This document shows positions 1 through 9,067 of a stretch of DNA of 64,000 nt, piece after piece (the stretch's first letter is position 1; each line of letters opens with the position of its first letter). The notes beneath the pieces were generated by a model that worked only from the letters and a program-made list of their open reading frames with translations, did not search any database and had not been told where the DNA came from. The translations under genes and the position numbers were made by a program. This DNA is from Sphingomonas sp. AOB5. GTDB lineage: Bacteria; Pseudomonadota; Alphaproteobacteria; Sphingomonadales; Sphingomonadaceae. The stretch covers positions 23,472 through 87,471 of the forward strand of contig NZ_JARNTV010000013.1 of assembly GCF_029433115.1 (NCBI RefSeq), written 5' to 3'.

Positions 1-2
1 AG

Positions 3-1502
3 AAGCTCAGCCCGGACAGTCAGGTCGATGCCGCGCTGCTTGAGAACGCCCTGAAATATGATCTCTGGCAACTCGAGGAGCTTCAGAATTGGGCATGGGA
101 CGCGCAGATCTACAACGATATCGCCGGCGGCTCGCTCTACGGCCTCGCCGCGCGCGACTTCGCGCCGTGGAGTGAGCGTCTGAAATCGGCCACGTCGCGG
201 ATGGAAAAGCTCCCCGCCTTGCTCGCCGACACCCGCAAGCAGCTCGTGCCCACCCGCGTGCCTCTGGTCTTCGCCCAGACCGTCTCGCGCCAGAATGGCG
301 GCATCGTCGAGATCGCCGAGTCGATGCTTGCCCCGCACAAGGGCGATCTGAACGCCGCCGATCAGGCGCGCTTCGACAAGGCGCTTGCAGGCCTGAAGGT
401 CGCCGTCGCCGAGCATCAGAAATGGATCGACGAGGTGCTGGTGCCGAATGCCAAGGGCGAGTTCCGCCTCGGTGCCGAACGCTATGACCAGAAGATGCGC
501 TTCGCCCTGCTTTCGAACATGACCCGCACCGAGCTGAAGGCCAAGGCCGAACAGGCGGCGAAGGATATCCGCGTCGAGATGTACGGTCTCGCGAAGCAGG
601 TGCTGGCGGGCAAGCCCGGCGCGCCCGAACTGCCCGACAATCCCACCGCCGATCAGCAGCAAAAGGCGATCGAGGCCGCGCTCGAGCTCAGCTACGCCCA
701 GCGCCCGCCGCGCACCGAGCTGATGGACAAGGCCAAGGCCACGCTGGCCGAAGCTACGGCCTTCGTCCGCGAAAAACAGCTGATGACCGTGCCGGATACG
801 CCGGTGAAGATCATCACCATGCCCAAGTTCCAGCAGGGCTTCGCCGTCGCCTATTGCGACAGCCCCGGCGCGCTGGAGCGCAATCTCGACACCTTCTACG
901 CCATCTCGCCCATCCCCGACGAATGGACCGACGAGCAGGCCACCTCGTTCCTGCGCGAATATAACAACTACATGATCCACGACCTGAGCATCCACGAAGC
1001 GATGCCGGGCCATTATCTCCAGATCGCGCATTCGAACGGCAATCCGTCGGTGTTGCGCGCGGTGCTGGGATCGGGATCGTTCGTCGAAGGCTGGGCGGTC
1101 TATGCCGAAAGCCTGATGGCCGACGCCAATTATCTGGACGGCGATCCGCTGTTCAAGATGACGGTGCTGAAGATGCGCCTGCGCTCGGTCACCAACACGC
1201 TGCTCGATATCGGCATCCAGACCGAGGGCATGACCCGCGAACAGGCGATGGCGTTGATGACCAAGGGCGCCTTCCAGCAGGAGCGCGAAGCCGCGGGCAA
1301 ATGGGTTCGCGCCAATCTCAGCTCCACCCAGCTACTCAGCTATTTCACCGGCTATGCCGAACATATCGCGCTGCGCGAGGAAGCGAAGAAGCGGCAGGGC
1401 GCCGCGTTCAACCTGAAGGCCTATAACGACGCGGTGCTCAGCCATGGCTCGCCGCCCGCCAAATATGTCCGCGCGCTGATGTTCGGGCTGCCGATCGAGT
1501 GA
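3..1502 (+). CDS. DUF885 family protein (metallopeptidase-like), 5' partial
   Basis: The frame is open from base 3, so the start and any signal peptide lie outside the window; 499 C-terminal residues are visible. The family hallmark HEAMPGH (bases 993-1013) is an HExxPGH motif resembling a gluzincin zinc site, and a downstream GSGSFVEGWAVYAE segment carries the expected further acidic residues. DUF885 proteins are usually exported and have about 580-600 residues, so roughly the first 90-100 are missing. Peptidase activity is predicted from the motif and the substrate is unknown. The next gene starts inside this stop codon (GTGA), so the two are probably co-translated. Confidence 0.85.
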   Translation, partial: KLSPDSQVDAALLENALKYDLWQLEELQNWAWDAQIYNDIAGGSLYGLAARDFAPWSERLKSATSRMEKLPALLADTRKQLVPTRVPLVFAQTVSRQNGGIVEIAESMLAPHKGDLNAADQARFDKALAGLKVAVAEHQKWIDEVLVPNAKGEFRLGAERYDQKMRFALLSNMTRTELKAKAEQAAKDIRVEMYGLAKQVLAGKPGAPELPDNPTADQQQKAIEAALELSYAQRPPRTELMDKAKATLAEATAFVREKQLMTVPDTPVKIITMPKFQQGFAVAYCDSPGALERNLDTFYAISPIPDEWTDEQATSFLREYNNYMIHDLSIHEAMPGHYLQIAHSNGNPSVLRAVLGSGSFVEGWAVYAESLMADANYLDGDPLFKMTVLKMRLRSVTNTLLDIGIQTEGMTREQAMALMTKGAFQQEREAAGKWVRANLSSTQLLSYFTGYAEHIALREEAKKRQGAAFNLKAYNDAVLSHGSPPAKYVRALMFGLPIE

Positions 1503-2473
1503 GCGGCACCGAACTGGTCCGCGGGCTTCGCGACTATTGGGAAAGCGCATCGGGGCGCGTCGCTCCCCGGCCGCTGACCAATGCCGATCGCGTGCGGCTC
1601 GACGTCCTCGGTCTCGGGCTGGGCCAGACGATGCAGCAACTGATGCTGCAACGGCCGGACTATTCCGCCTTCGAAAGCTGGATTCTCGAAACCGCGGGCA
1701 CACCCGATCCGCTCGCGGTGGCCCGCTTCCACGCATGGCTCGATGGCCTGCCGCCGCCGGAACCTGTCCGGGCAATGCTCGCCGAAATCGACGACGCCGG
1801 GCCCGCGCTGGATGCCGACGAAATGGCGCGCTGGGATCGTGACGGTTATGTGGTCCTGCGCAACGCGGTGACGCCCGAACAGGCCGCGGATGCCGCGGCT
1901 TTGGTCTGGCAAATCGCCAATGCCGATCCGGACGATCCATCCAGCTGGTACGCAACCGGCAATGGCAGCATCATGATCGAGCAGTTCCAGCACCCCGCCC
2001 AGACGGCGCTGCGCGCCTCGAAACGCATCCACAAGGCCTTTGCCCAACTCCACGGCACTGCGGACCTGTGGTGCCGGGTCGACCGGATGAGCTTCAGCCC
2101 GCCCTCGCGCCCCGGCAGCCCGCATGTCGGGCACCGCCTCCACTGGGATTGCAGCCTGGCCCTGCCGGTCACGTTCGAAACGCACGCCATCCTCTATCTC
2201 ACCGACACGGCGGCGGATCAGGGTGCGCTTGAGGTCGTCCCCGGCTTCCACCGCCGCCTCGAATCCTGGCTCGAAGCGATCGGCGACGCCGACCCGCGCG
2301 AACAGGATATCAGCGAAGGCGCGATCACCGTCGCCGCCAATGCCGGCGATCTGGTCATCTGGCGCGAGGAAACGCCCCACGGCGCCAGCCCCAACCACGC
2401 CGCCGTGCCGCGGCTGGCGCAATATCTCTATTACTATTCCGCCGACGCCGAGCCGAACCCGGTCTGGCGCTAG
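1499..2473 (+). CDS. phytanoyl-CoA dioxygenase (PhyH) family protein
   Basis: A 324-residue protein of the PhyH group of non-haem Fe(II)/2-oxoglutarate dioxygenases. The iron site is visible as H215-W-D217 and a distal H294 in the segment ETPHGASPNH; the core strands run from about residue 113 (WDRDGYVVLRN) to 315. The first 100 residues are an unassigned helical extension. Translation starts at a GTG that overlaps the stop of the DUF885 gene by 4 bases. PhyH enzymes hydroxylate varied small molecules and the substrate cannot be read from the sequence. There is no signal peptide, so it should be cytoplasmic. Confidence 0.8.
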   Translation: MSGTELVRGLRDYWESASGRVAPRPLTNADRVRLDVLGLGLGQTMQQLMLQRPDYSAFESWILETAGTPDPLAVARFHAWLDGLPPPEPVRAMLAEIDDAGPALDADEMARWDRDGYVVLRNAVTPEQAADAAALVWQIANADPDDPSSWYATGNGSIMIEQFQHPAQTALRASKRIHKAFAQLHGTADLWCRVDRMSFSPPSRPGSPHVGHRLHWDCSLALPVTFETHAILYLTDTAADQGALEVVPGFHRRLESWLEAIGDADPREQDISEGAITVAANAGDLVIWREETPHGASPNHAAVPRLAQYLYYYSADAEPNPVWR

Positions 2474-2480
2474 TTCTAAT

Positions 2481-2601
2481 CCTCCCCCGGAGGGGGGAGG
2501 GGGACCGCGAAGCGGTGGAGGGGTAATCTCCACGGACCACATCGCTCGCGGATAATACCCCTCCGTCAGCCTACGGCTGCCACCTCCCCCTCCGGGGGAG
2601 G
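2481..2601. repeat. GC-rich inverted repeat pair (REP-like)
   Basis: Two C/G-rich arms, each nearly self-complementary, lie at 2481-2503 (CCTCCCCCGGAGGGGGGAGG core) and 2581-2601 (CACCTCCCCCTCCGGGGGAG core) and are complementary to each other across about 77 bases. The arrangement resembles bacterial REP/BIME elements. It lies in the convergent gap after the PhyH gene and before the end of the minus-strand regulator, so it could also stop transcription from both sides. Confidence 0.6.
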
Positions 2602-2696
2602 ATTTGGAGGGTGTAATCCCTTGAAATGTTGGATTTCGCCTGCTCCGATCGCTGCGCAGAACCGCTCTTTGACAGTGTCGATCCGGATCGGACAAA

Positions 2697-3662
2697 TTAG
2701 GCGAACACCGTCAGCTCAGGCCGGCTGTCGGCATAGCAGAGTGCAGGCTGGTCGAAGCGAAATCCCCCCGTCGCCAGCCGCGCAAATATCTGTCGGGTAT
2801 GGTCGGTGCTCGCGCGGCTGTCCTCCACCGCGCGGCCGTCGTTCAGCGTCGGCTCGGATACCAGCAGCCCGTTGGACTTGCGGATCAGCGCCCCGGCTTC
2901 GAGCAGCAGGTTCACCCGCCGCTGCGTCGTCGATGCGGGCAGCCCCAGCGCCCGCGCAACGACGCTCGCCGGCACCGGCGCCCGCATGCTTTCCGACGGC
3001 AGCCGGTTGAAGTCCGAATAATGGAGCGAGACCTTGCGGTCATAGGTGAAGGGACGCGCATTGGCGCACATGATCGTCGTCACGATCAGCAGGTCGAGCC
3101 AGCAGCTATAGCGCGGCGCATGGAACTCGAGGCCCGTCAGCAGGATATCGTGCGCCGCCACCAGCCCGGTGCGCCAGTCATAGGCAACCTGCGGCCGCGT
3201 TTCGGGCAAGGGCATGTCGAACCACACCATGTCCTCCATCAGCCGCACCAGCACGTCGTGATGCATGCGGAACAGCGCGGCGATATCGGGCCGGTCGTGC
3301 ACATCCGCGGGCACGATCACGCCCGCTGCGGTACGCAGGCATAGCCCGGCCCCGGTCAGCCCCTTCACATGCCGCCGCACCGTCTCGAACGGACGGGAGA
3401 GCGATGCGGCCAGCGCGTTGATGCTGATTCCCTTCGCAGTCCCCCGCTCGCCTGCCCCGGCATGCCCGTCGGACAGCTGGAACAGCGTCCCGCTATGCCG
3501 CGCGATCACCATGAACAGGATGGCGCGATCCAGATCGCCGTCGAACACCCGCAGGCCATAGGCGGTCGCACTGGTCTGCATCTCGGCAAGCAGGCGCACC
3601 AGCAATCGCCCGCGATTGTAACGCGGCAATTGCGATGCGGAGAGAGGCCTGACGTCGCTCAT
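2697..3662 (-). CDS. putative transcriptional regulator with two helix-turn-helix segments
   Basis: A 321-residue protein that I cannot place in a named family. Two stretches look like winged-helix recognition regions: about residues 80-105 (SINALAASLSRPFETVRRHV) and about 240-265 (PASVVARALGLPASTTQRRV). Each is followed by a segment ending in LxxAGL or LLEAGAL, as in MarR/IclR-type wings. The middle holds a hydrophobic helical part with many aromatic residues. I chose the ATG of MSDVRPL because the upstream in-frame codons run through a pair of direct repeats that look like an operator. Autoregulation is inferred from those repeats; the target and any ligand are unknown. Confidence 0.6.
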   Translation of the reverse strand: MSDVRPLSASQLPRYNRGRLLVRLLAEMQTSATAYGLRVFDGDLDRAILFMVIARHSGTLFQLSDGHAGAGERGTAKGISINALAASLSRPFETVRRHVKGLTGAGLCLRTAAGVIVPADVHDRPDIAALFRMHHDVLVRLMEDMVWFDMPLPETRPQVAYDWRTGLVAAHDILLTGLEFHAPRYSCWLDLLIVTTIMCANARPFTYDRKVSLHYSDFNRLPSESMRAPVPASVVARALGLPASTTQRRVNLLLEAGALIRKSNGLLVSEPTLNDGRAVEDSRASTDHTRQIFARLATGGFRFDQPALCYADSRPELTVFA

Positions 3663-3673
3663 CGCGCGCGACC

Positions 3674-3722
3674 ATGCCCGAAATGAGTATGCCCACAAGA
3701 TGCGAATGCCCAGAATGAGTAT
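3674..3722 (-). promoter_or_regulatory. direct-repeat operator candidate upstream of the two-HTH regulator
   Basis: Two 17-base copies, ATGCCCGAAATGAGTAT (3674-3690) and ATGCCCAGAATGAGTAT (3706-3722), match at 15 of 17 positions. Their starts are 32 bases apart, close to three helical turns. A third partial ATGCCC begins at 3689. The repeats lie 12 and 44 bases before the regulator start, a natural place for autoregulation. Confidence 0.45.
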
Positions 3723-3922
3723 CCGCATTTTCTCGCGGAAATCCGCCGTTTTGCGGGTTTGTCAAAGGCCGCCCGGAAGCGTTTGAAATCGCGGGCCGGA
3801 CTTCACGACGTCCGCCCGCCGGTATCGTGCTCCCTTGGCAAAATCGACGGACCGAGTGGCCTGAAAAGCGAGGGACAAGCGCGGACACAGGAAGGAAATC
3901 ATTGGCTGGTCTCAGCCACCGC

Positions 3923-4168
3923 ATGTTTCAGCGTATTATTTCCCACCCCGATGCCCTTCCGGATCTCGATGCCTGGGAATGGCTGATCGATGCGCTTGCC
4001 GCAGAGATGGACCGCGCTCCCGATGACCGGGATGGACTGATCGCCGCCCTGTCCGAACGCGCCGAGGGTCCGGCGCTCGCTCTGGTCGAGCGCATCGCTG
4101 CTCGGTTGCGGCCGCAGGAACCGGATGCGGGGCTGGAACCCTATCTCGGCTTCCTGCTCCGGCCCTAG
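3923..4168 (+). CDS. small hypothetical protein
   Basis: An 81-residue acidic helical protein, [20 protein letters not shown] at its start, of no family I recognise. Codon use matches the neighbours (G/C in third positions). The ATG at 3923 has little Shine-Dalgarno sequence; an in-frame TTG at 3902 follows AGGAAGGAAATCA and may be the true start, adding seven residues. It ends at a CTAG shared with the convergent nadA stop. Confidence 0.5.
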   Translation: MFQRIISHPDALPDLDAWEWLIDALAAEMDRAPDDRDGLIAALSERAEGPALALVERIAARLRPQEPDAGLEPYLGFLLRP

Positions 4169-5190
4169 TCGCCGCTGACCTTCAGCGGGCCCAGATCGCC
4201 CATCCCCACCGTGCCGCTAGCCATCGCCAGCATCCGGTCGAGGCTCTTCTTCGCCTTCAGGCGCAGCCCTTCCTCGATCTCGATCCGCGGCTCGAGGTCG
4301 CGCAGCGCGAGGTAGAGCTTCTCCATCGTGTTCAGCGCCATGTACGGGCAGATGTTGCAGTTGCAGTTCCCGTCCGCGCCCGGCGCGCCGATGAAGGTCT
4401 TTTCCGGAACCGCCTTCTCCATCTGGTGGATGATGTGCGGCTCGGTCGCGACGATCAGCGTGTCGCCGGGGAAGGTCTTGGCAAACTCAAGGATGCCGCT
4501 GGTCGATCCGACATAATCGGCATGATCGATCACGTGCGGCGGACATTCGGGATGCGCGGCGACCGGCGCGTCGGGATGCTGGGCCTTCAGCTTCAGCAAC
4601 TCGGTTTCGCTGAACGCCTCGTGCACGATGCACACGCCCGGCCACAACAGCATGTCGCGGCCCATCTTGCGGTTGATGTATCCACCCAGATGCTTGTCCG
4701 GACCGAAGATGATCTTCTGGTCCATCGGGATCTGGCTCAGGATCTTCTCGGCCGACGAGCTGGTCACGATGATGTCGGACAGCGCCTTCACCTCGGTCGA
4801 GCAGTTGATATAGGTCAGCGCGATGTGATCGGGATGCTGCGCGCGGAACGCCGCGAACTGATCGGGCGGACAGCTATCCTCCAGGCTGCATCCGGCGTTC
4901 ATGTCCGGGAGCACGACGATCTTTTCCGGGCTCAGGATCTTGGCGGTATCGGCCATGAAGCGCACGCCGCAGAACGCGATCACATCGGCATCGGTATCCG
5001 CCGCCTTGCGCGACAGATCGAGGCTGTCGCCGACGAAATCTGCCAGATCCTGGATCTCGGGCTTCTGATAATAATGCGCGAGGATGACGGCATTGCGCTC
5101 CTTGCGCAGCCGGTCGATCTCGGCACGCAGATCGAGTCCGCTCAGGCTTCCACCGATACCGTTACGCGCGTCCATTCCCGGTCCCTTCAT
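4165..5190 (-). CDS. nadA: quinolinate synthase NadA
   Basis: Condenses iminoaspartate with dihydroxyacetone phosphate to quinolinate in de novo NAD synthesis. The 341-residue length fits. The [4Fe-4S] ligands are visible: C101 in MNAGCS, C187 in WPGVC, and a C-terminal CNCNIC cluster (C276, C278, C281), with the 86-90 residue spacing usual for the three-domain NadA fold. The substrate-binding HYYQ at 39-42 is present. An internal ATG at 5175 has the better ribosome site (AAGGGA) and may be the true start. nadB and nadC are not adjacent here. Confidence 0.95.
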   Translation of the reverse strand: MKGPGMDARNGIGGSLSGLDLRAEIDRLRKERNAVILAHYYQKPEIQDLADFVGDSLDLSRKAADTDADVIAFCGVRFMADTAKILSPEKIVVLPDMNAGCSLEDSCPPDQFAAFRAQHPDHIALTYINCSTEVKALSDIIVTSSSAEKILSQIPMDQKIIFGPDKHLGGYINRKMGRDMLLWPGVCIVHEAFSETELLKLKAQHPDAPVAAHPECPPHVIDHADYVGSTSGILEFAKTFPGDTLIVATEPHIIHQMEKAVPEKTFIGAPGADGNCNCNICPYMALNTMEKLYLALRDLEPRIEIEEGLRLKAKKSLDRMLAMASGTVGMGDLGPLKVSGD

Positions 5191-5243
5191 TATCGGACCC
5201 GCACATGGCCCTCGGCGCCCGCGGGATCAACCCGCAGCCGCTG

Positions 5244-5978
5244 CTATTGCCGGTTTGCGTAGACGTCCTCGGGCCGCCGCGACATGTCCCAGCGCTCGCG
5301 ATTGCTGCGGTCGCCTTCGTCGGCGAAGCGCACCGTGACATTGGCGGTGATGCCCGCCGCCCGCAGCGGCAGCGCGAAGTTGTTTTCCACCGCACGCCGC
5401 GTCGCCTCACGCGCCATCCGCATCGGTGTCGCCTCGCGCGCCTGCCGGACCAGCTCCACCCGGGCCGCCTGACGATTGGCGGCGTCCAGCTTCGCCTCGG
5501 CATCGGTCAGCGCCATCAGGATACCGCCTTCGCCATATTCGCGGATCTGGTCGATATCGACATCGGGGCCGATCACCTCGACCGGCGGCAGGGTGATGGT
5601 CAGCGTGTTGCTGCCCGCATCCCAGCTAAGGTCCTTGTCGCTCAGTTTGGACAGGTCGACTTCGTAGCGGACCGATCCGGGCATGATCAGCGTCTTCTGC
5701 GCGGTCAGGCCCAGCCGGCTCTGCTTCGAGGTCACCACGGCGACATAGCGCGCGGCAAAGGTCGAGAGCCGGTTCTGCTCGCGCAGTCCCTGCAGGCTCG
5801 AGGTCGCCACGGTCACGGGATCGGGTTCGAGGAAGCGCTTCTTCAGGCTGTCGCCCAGGAACCAGAAGCCCGCCGCGATCGCGCCGAGGATCAGGATGGC
5901 GAGGATCACCGCGTTGACGCAGCCGCCAAGGCCACTGCCGCGCCTGCGTTCGCGCTCGGTCACGCCGCCATCTTCCAT
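5244..5978 (-). CDS. DUF4230 domain membrane-anchored protein
   Basis: A 244-residue protein with one transmembrane helix at about residues 22-41 (AVILAILILGAIAAGFWFLG). It is followed by a DUF4230 domain predicted outside the membrane (TLIMPGSVRYEVDLSKL, then NTLTITLPPVEV). The C-terminal half is a charged helix rich in Ala and Arg, then a short strand. The function of DUF4230 is not known. The ATG at 5978 follows GGAGGG, but a GTG at 5963 would overlap the stop of the upstream hydrolase by exactly 4 bases; either start couples translation of the two genes. Confidence 0.8.
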   Translation of the reverse strand: MEDGGVTERERRRGSGLGGCVNAVILAILILGAIAAGFWFLGDSLKKRFLEPDPVTVATSSLQGLREQNRLSTFAARYVAVVTSKQSRLGLTAQKTLIMPGSVRYEVDLSKLSDKDLSWDAGSNTLTITLPPVEVIGPDVDIDQIREYGEGGILMALTDAEAKLDAANRQAARVELVRQAREATPMRMAREATRRAVENNFALPLRAAGITANVTVRFADEGDRSNRERWDMSRRPEDVYANRQ

Positions 5979-6841
5979 GTGTCGCCCTCCCCGTCCACGA
6001 GTCCGCGCGCCTTGAGGTCGATCAGGTGCGCCTGCACCGAACGCGCCGCGGCTCCGGTGAGCCGCGGATCGAGTCCGACATACATGCGCGCAACCATATC
6101 GGGAATCTCGGTCACCTCCTCCTTGAGCAAACGCAGGATCTGCCCTTCGCGTTGCTTGCGGTGTCCGATCAGCCCGCGGACGAAGCGGTGCGGCCGCTCC
6201 ACGGGGTCGCCATGGGCGGGGTAATAGATCTTGTCCTGATCGCGCGCCATCAGCTTGGCGAGGCTCGCCATGAACATCGCCATGTCGCCATCGGGCGGCG
6301 CGATCACGGTGGTCGACCAGCCCATCACATGATCGCCGGTGAACAACGCGCCATTCTCACGAACGGCGTAACAGAGATGGTTGGAAGTATGCCCCGGCGT
6401 CGCAACCGCCTCGATCGTCCAGCCCTGCCCCGACAGCGTCTCGCCATCGGTCAGCACGCGATCGGGCATGTAGTCGCGGTCGAACGCCGCATCAGCGCGC
6501 GGCCCATTGTCGGTCAGCACCAGCGGCGCGCAGCCAATGATCGGCGCACCGGTCAGCACCTTCAGCGGCGCCGCGGCGGGGCTGTGGTCGCGATGGGTGT
6601 GGGTGCACAGGATCGCCACGACCGGCCGGCCCGCGATTGCGGTCATCAGCGCATCGAGATGCGCGGACTCGTCGGGACCCGGATCGATCACCGCCAGATC
6701 GGTCGTGCCGACCAGATAGGTCTCGGTGCCGGTATAGGTATAGGGCGAGGGATTGGGCGCGATGATGCGCGTCACGAGAGGATCGAGCGCCTGCGCCACG
6801 CCGGTTAGAGCTTCGATCATGCCCTCGATGTGGCCGCTCAT
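5960..6841 (-). CDS. MBL-fold metallo-hydrolase (LACTB2-like)
   Basis: A 293-residue metallo-beta-lactamase-fold hydrolase. The zinc motif H81-T-H83-R-D85-H86 is intact, followed by TPGHTSNH and GDHVMGW, which supply the remaining metal ligands. After about residue 215 there is a C-terminal helical region resembling the winged-helix tail of LACTB2-type proteins (RQREGQILRLLKEEV). No signal peptide is visible. The substrate is not predictable; LACTB2 relatives include RNases and thioesterases. It is the first gene of a two-gene unit with the DUF4230 gene. Confidence 0.85.
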   Translation of the reverse strand: MSGHIEGMIEALTGVAQALDPLVTRIIAPNPSPYTYTGTETYLVGTTDLAVIDPGPDESAHLDALMTAIAGRPVVAILCTHTHRDHSPAAAPLKVLTGAPIIGCAPLVLTDNGPRADAAFDRDYMPDRVLTDGETLSGQGWTIEAVATPGHTSNHLCYAVRENGALFTGDHVMGWSTTVIAPPDGDMAMFMASLAKLMARDQDKIYYPAHGDPVERPHRFVRGLIGHRKQREGQILRLLKEEVTEIPDMVARMYVGLDPRLTGAAARSVQAHLIDLKARGLVDGEGDTWKMAA

Positions 6842-6876
6842 GCCCGCGATGACAAGAGCAGACCCCGGAAAGGCAA

Positions 6877-7011
6877 CGGGGCCGGCTGCGAAGGAGAGCA
6901 GCCGGCCCCGCCTAGAGGCATTCGTGAAAGGGGCATTATCCCGAATGCCTCCCCCTAGTCTGGGGACCGGCCTCCCTCCCTGAAGGCCGGTCCCCGGGAT
7001 TGTTCCCGGGG
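6877..7011 (-). terminator. cluster of four hairpins downstream of the M56 peptidase gene
   Basis: Reading the minus strand after the stop at 7020 there are four stem-loops: 7011-6992 (CCCCGGGA arms), 6995-6962 (12-bp perfect stem with GGGGACCGGCCT arm), 6950-6916 (AGGCATTCG arms) and 6910-6877 (13-bp perfect stem, 8-base loop). None has a strong U tract. Together they probably end transcription of blaI-M56 or stabilise the mRNA end, and they separate this operon from the MBL gene. Confidence 0.5.
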
Positions 7012-7019
7012 GCTTGGGA

Positions 7020-8654
7020 TCAATCCTTGTGCTTTTCCTTGGCCTGCTGCTCGATCTCGGAAATCGCGGAGTCGATGCCCTTCAGCGCGTCGCGCTTCTG
7101 GTCGGCGGTCAGGTTGGTATCCCGCTCGATGGTGGTGCGGGCATGGCGCAGGCCGATCAGTGCCGAGCGCAGCCCGGTCTCACGGGCCTGGAACGCCATC
7201 ACCCGGGCTTCACCGGCGCGGACACGCGCCTCGCCGCTGGCCACGCGGATGCGATTGACGCAGACGGTGATCTTCTGCTTGCCGTCCGGACCCGGCTTGG
7301 GATGTACGACCATCGCCTCGCCGCCTTCGCCTTCCTTGCAGTTGCCCGACTGGACATCTGGGATCATCGCCATGATCTCGGCTTCGGTCGGCACTTCGGT
7401 GCGCTCGCCATCGTGGCGGATCATCACGACGCGCTTCTTGCCGTCCGTGCCCTTCTCGCCTTCCTTGCCGTCCTCGGTGACGGTGTAGGTGTAGACGCGG
7501 CGCTCGACGCGCGGGGCCCCCGGTGCCGGCGGCGCATCCTTCGCGGCAGGCGGCTTGGGGGCGTCCGGGGCCTTGGGCGGCGGCGGGGCATCCTGGCCGG
7601 TCAGCGTGATGCCGGTCGCAGCTTCCACCTTCGAGGTGATCCGCTCGGCAGCCTGGGTGCCCGAGGCGGTCAGCGCCAGCGCGGCGGCGGACAGGCCGCC
7701 CAGCCCCAGCGTGCCGGCGATCAGCCGCAGCGGGGAAATCTTGTTGGTCTTCGAAAGCATGCGTAACCTCCCTTTGACTTCATTTATCGTGTGCAGATGA
7801 CATGCCGCCGAGACCGCACCCCCATGCGCGGACTTGACGATTGCGCGACCATAGGCATGGCGCAGCGCCTGGTGGCGGCCGGCGAGCACGAGCGCGTCGC
7901 AAGCCATTTCCTGATCGGCGCGGAAGGCGCGGAAGGCCTTCCAGGCGACCGGATTGAACCAGTGAAGAGCGAGCACGAGCAGTGCGACCCAGTTGGCGAT
8001 CAGATCGCCGCGGACATGGTGGCCAAGCTCATGGGCCAGCGCGAGGGCGCGCTCCTGCTCGTCATAGCGTTCGGCGAAATCGCGCGGGAACGCGACGTAC
8101 TTGTGCCAGATGCCGAAGGCGAGCGGGCCATGCGCGGCGTCGGTCTCGATCACCCGCACCTTGCCCTGCGCCACCGTCCGGTCGATCCGCGCGCGGCTGA
8201 GCAGCTTGCGGCAAAAGCGGCTGTGCGCGATCAGGTGATAGGCGAGGAACGCCAGCGCTCCGATCGCCCACAGGCCGATCAGCAACAGCGCGATGCTGGG
8301 CCCGCCCTCGACCGTGGTCGGCGGCACGACCGCGAAATGCGCCGCCTGTCCGGCAATCTCGACCGTACCCTGTGTCACCGCATGCTGCGCCAGTTCGGCG
8401 GGCATGGTGTCGGCGTTCAGCACGCCCATGGTGACGCCCGGTCCATCGATCGCCTCCTGCGTCACCGGGGCCAGCACGCGGGTCAGTTGCCAGTCGCCCG
8501 GCAGCGGCGGCATCACCAGCCGCAGCACCGGCAACAGCCACAGTGCATAGGCCATGCCGGGGCCGAACGCCTTGCGCACCGGCGCGCGCACCACGAGGAC
8601 CAGCAGCATCAGCAACGTGGTCGCGATGAAGGTTTCCAGAACCCAGGCCATCAT
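7020..8654 (-). CDS. M56 family metallopeptidase (BlaR1/MecR1-like)
   Basis: A 544-residue integral membrane peptidase partner of the BlaI-type repressor. N-terminal helices (about 5-25, 30-48 and 120-142) precede the zinc site H208-E-L-G-H212 and a downstream DQEMACD in which E249 is the likely third ligand. A helix at about 308-325 leads into a periplasmic tail with a proline-rich linker, a charged beta segment and a predicted C-terminal coiled coil. Unlike BlaR1 it has no penicillin-binding sensor domain, so the signal it senses is unlikely to be a beta-lactam bound in the classical way. The start overlaps the blaI stop by 4 bases. Confidence 0.85.
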   Translation of the reverse strand: MMAWVLETFIATTLLMLLVLVVRAPVRKAFGPGMAYALWLLPVLRLVMPPLPGDWQLTRVLAPVTQEAIDGPGVTMGVLNADTMPAELAQHAVTQGTVEIAGQAAHFAVVPPTTVEGGPSIALLLIGLWAIGALAFLAYHLIAHSRFCRKLLSRARIDRTVAQGKVRVIETDAAHGPLAFGIWHKYVAFPRDFAERYDEQERALALAHELGHHVRGDLIANWVALLVLALHWFNPVAWKAFRAFRADQEMACDALVLAGRHQALRHAYGRAIVKSAHGGAVSAACHLHTINEVKGRLRMLSKTNKISPLRLIAGTLGLGGLSAAALALTASGTQAAERITSKVEAATGITLTGQDAPPPPKAPDAPKPPAAKDAPPAPGAPRVERRVYTYTVTEDGKEGEKGTDGKKRVVMIRHDGERTEVPTEAEIMAMIPDVQSGNCKEGEGGEAMVVHPKPGPDGKQKITVCVNRIRVASGEARVRAGEARVMAFQARETGLRSALIGLRHARTTIERDTNLTADQKRDALKGIDSAISEIEQQAKEKHKD

Positions 8655-9019
8655 GACTTGAGATCCTTCAGCAGAGCCTCGATCTCGGCGATGTCCTGAT
8701 CGGTGATCGCGTCACGCTCGGCCAGATGCGCCACCAGCGGGGTCAGCCGGCCGCCGAACAGCCGGTCCATCAGCTTGCGCGATTCACCCGCGACATAATC
8801 GCCACGCTCGACCAGCGGGCGGTACAGATAGCGCCGCCCTTCCTCCTGATGCGCGATCACATCCTTGGCGAGCAGACGCCCGAGCAGCGTCTTGACCGTG
8901 TTCGCGCTCCAGCCGCGTTCGGCAGGCACGCGCTCGGCGACTTCCTGCGCGGTAAGCGGGGACTTGTCCCACAGCACTTCCATCACGGCATGCTCTGCGT
9001 CGCTGATCCGTTCGGTCAT
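8651..9019 (-). CDS. BlaI/MecI/CopY family transcriptional repressor
   Basis: A 122-residue winged-helix repressor: ISDAEHAVMEVLW at the N-terminus, recognition region near residues 40-55 (WSANTVKTLLGRLLAKDV), wing with GRRYLYRPLV, and a C-terminal dimerisation part with GGRLTPLVAHL. A good Shine-Dalgarno (GAGGGTGAA) precedes the ATG. The gene is followed without a gap by the M56 peptidase, the usual pair in which the peptidase cleaves the repressor to induce the operon. A two-site operator lies 11 bases upstream. Confidence 0.92.
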   Translation of the reverse strand: MTERISDAEHAVMEVLWDKSPLTAQEVAERVPAERGWSANTVKTLLGRLLAKDVIAHQEEGRRYLYRPLVERGDYVAGESRKLMDRLFGGRLTPLVAHLAERDAITDQDIAEIEALLKDLKS

Positions 9020-9030
9020 TTCACCCTCTT

Positions 9031-9067
9031 AATGACTACGTCTGTAATCGACGATTACGTCTGTAGT
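9031..9067 (-). promoter_or_regulatory. BlaI-type double operator
   Basis: Two dyads, GACTACGTCTGTAATC (9032-9047) and GATTACGTCTGTAGTC (9051-9066), are separated by GAC and together form a larger palindrome bounded by TGA and TCA. Each half has the TAC-N4-GTA core known from BlaI/MecI sites. The element is 11 bases upstream of the repressor ATG, as expected for an autoregulated blaI operon. Confidence 0.8.
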
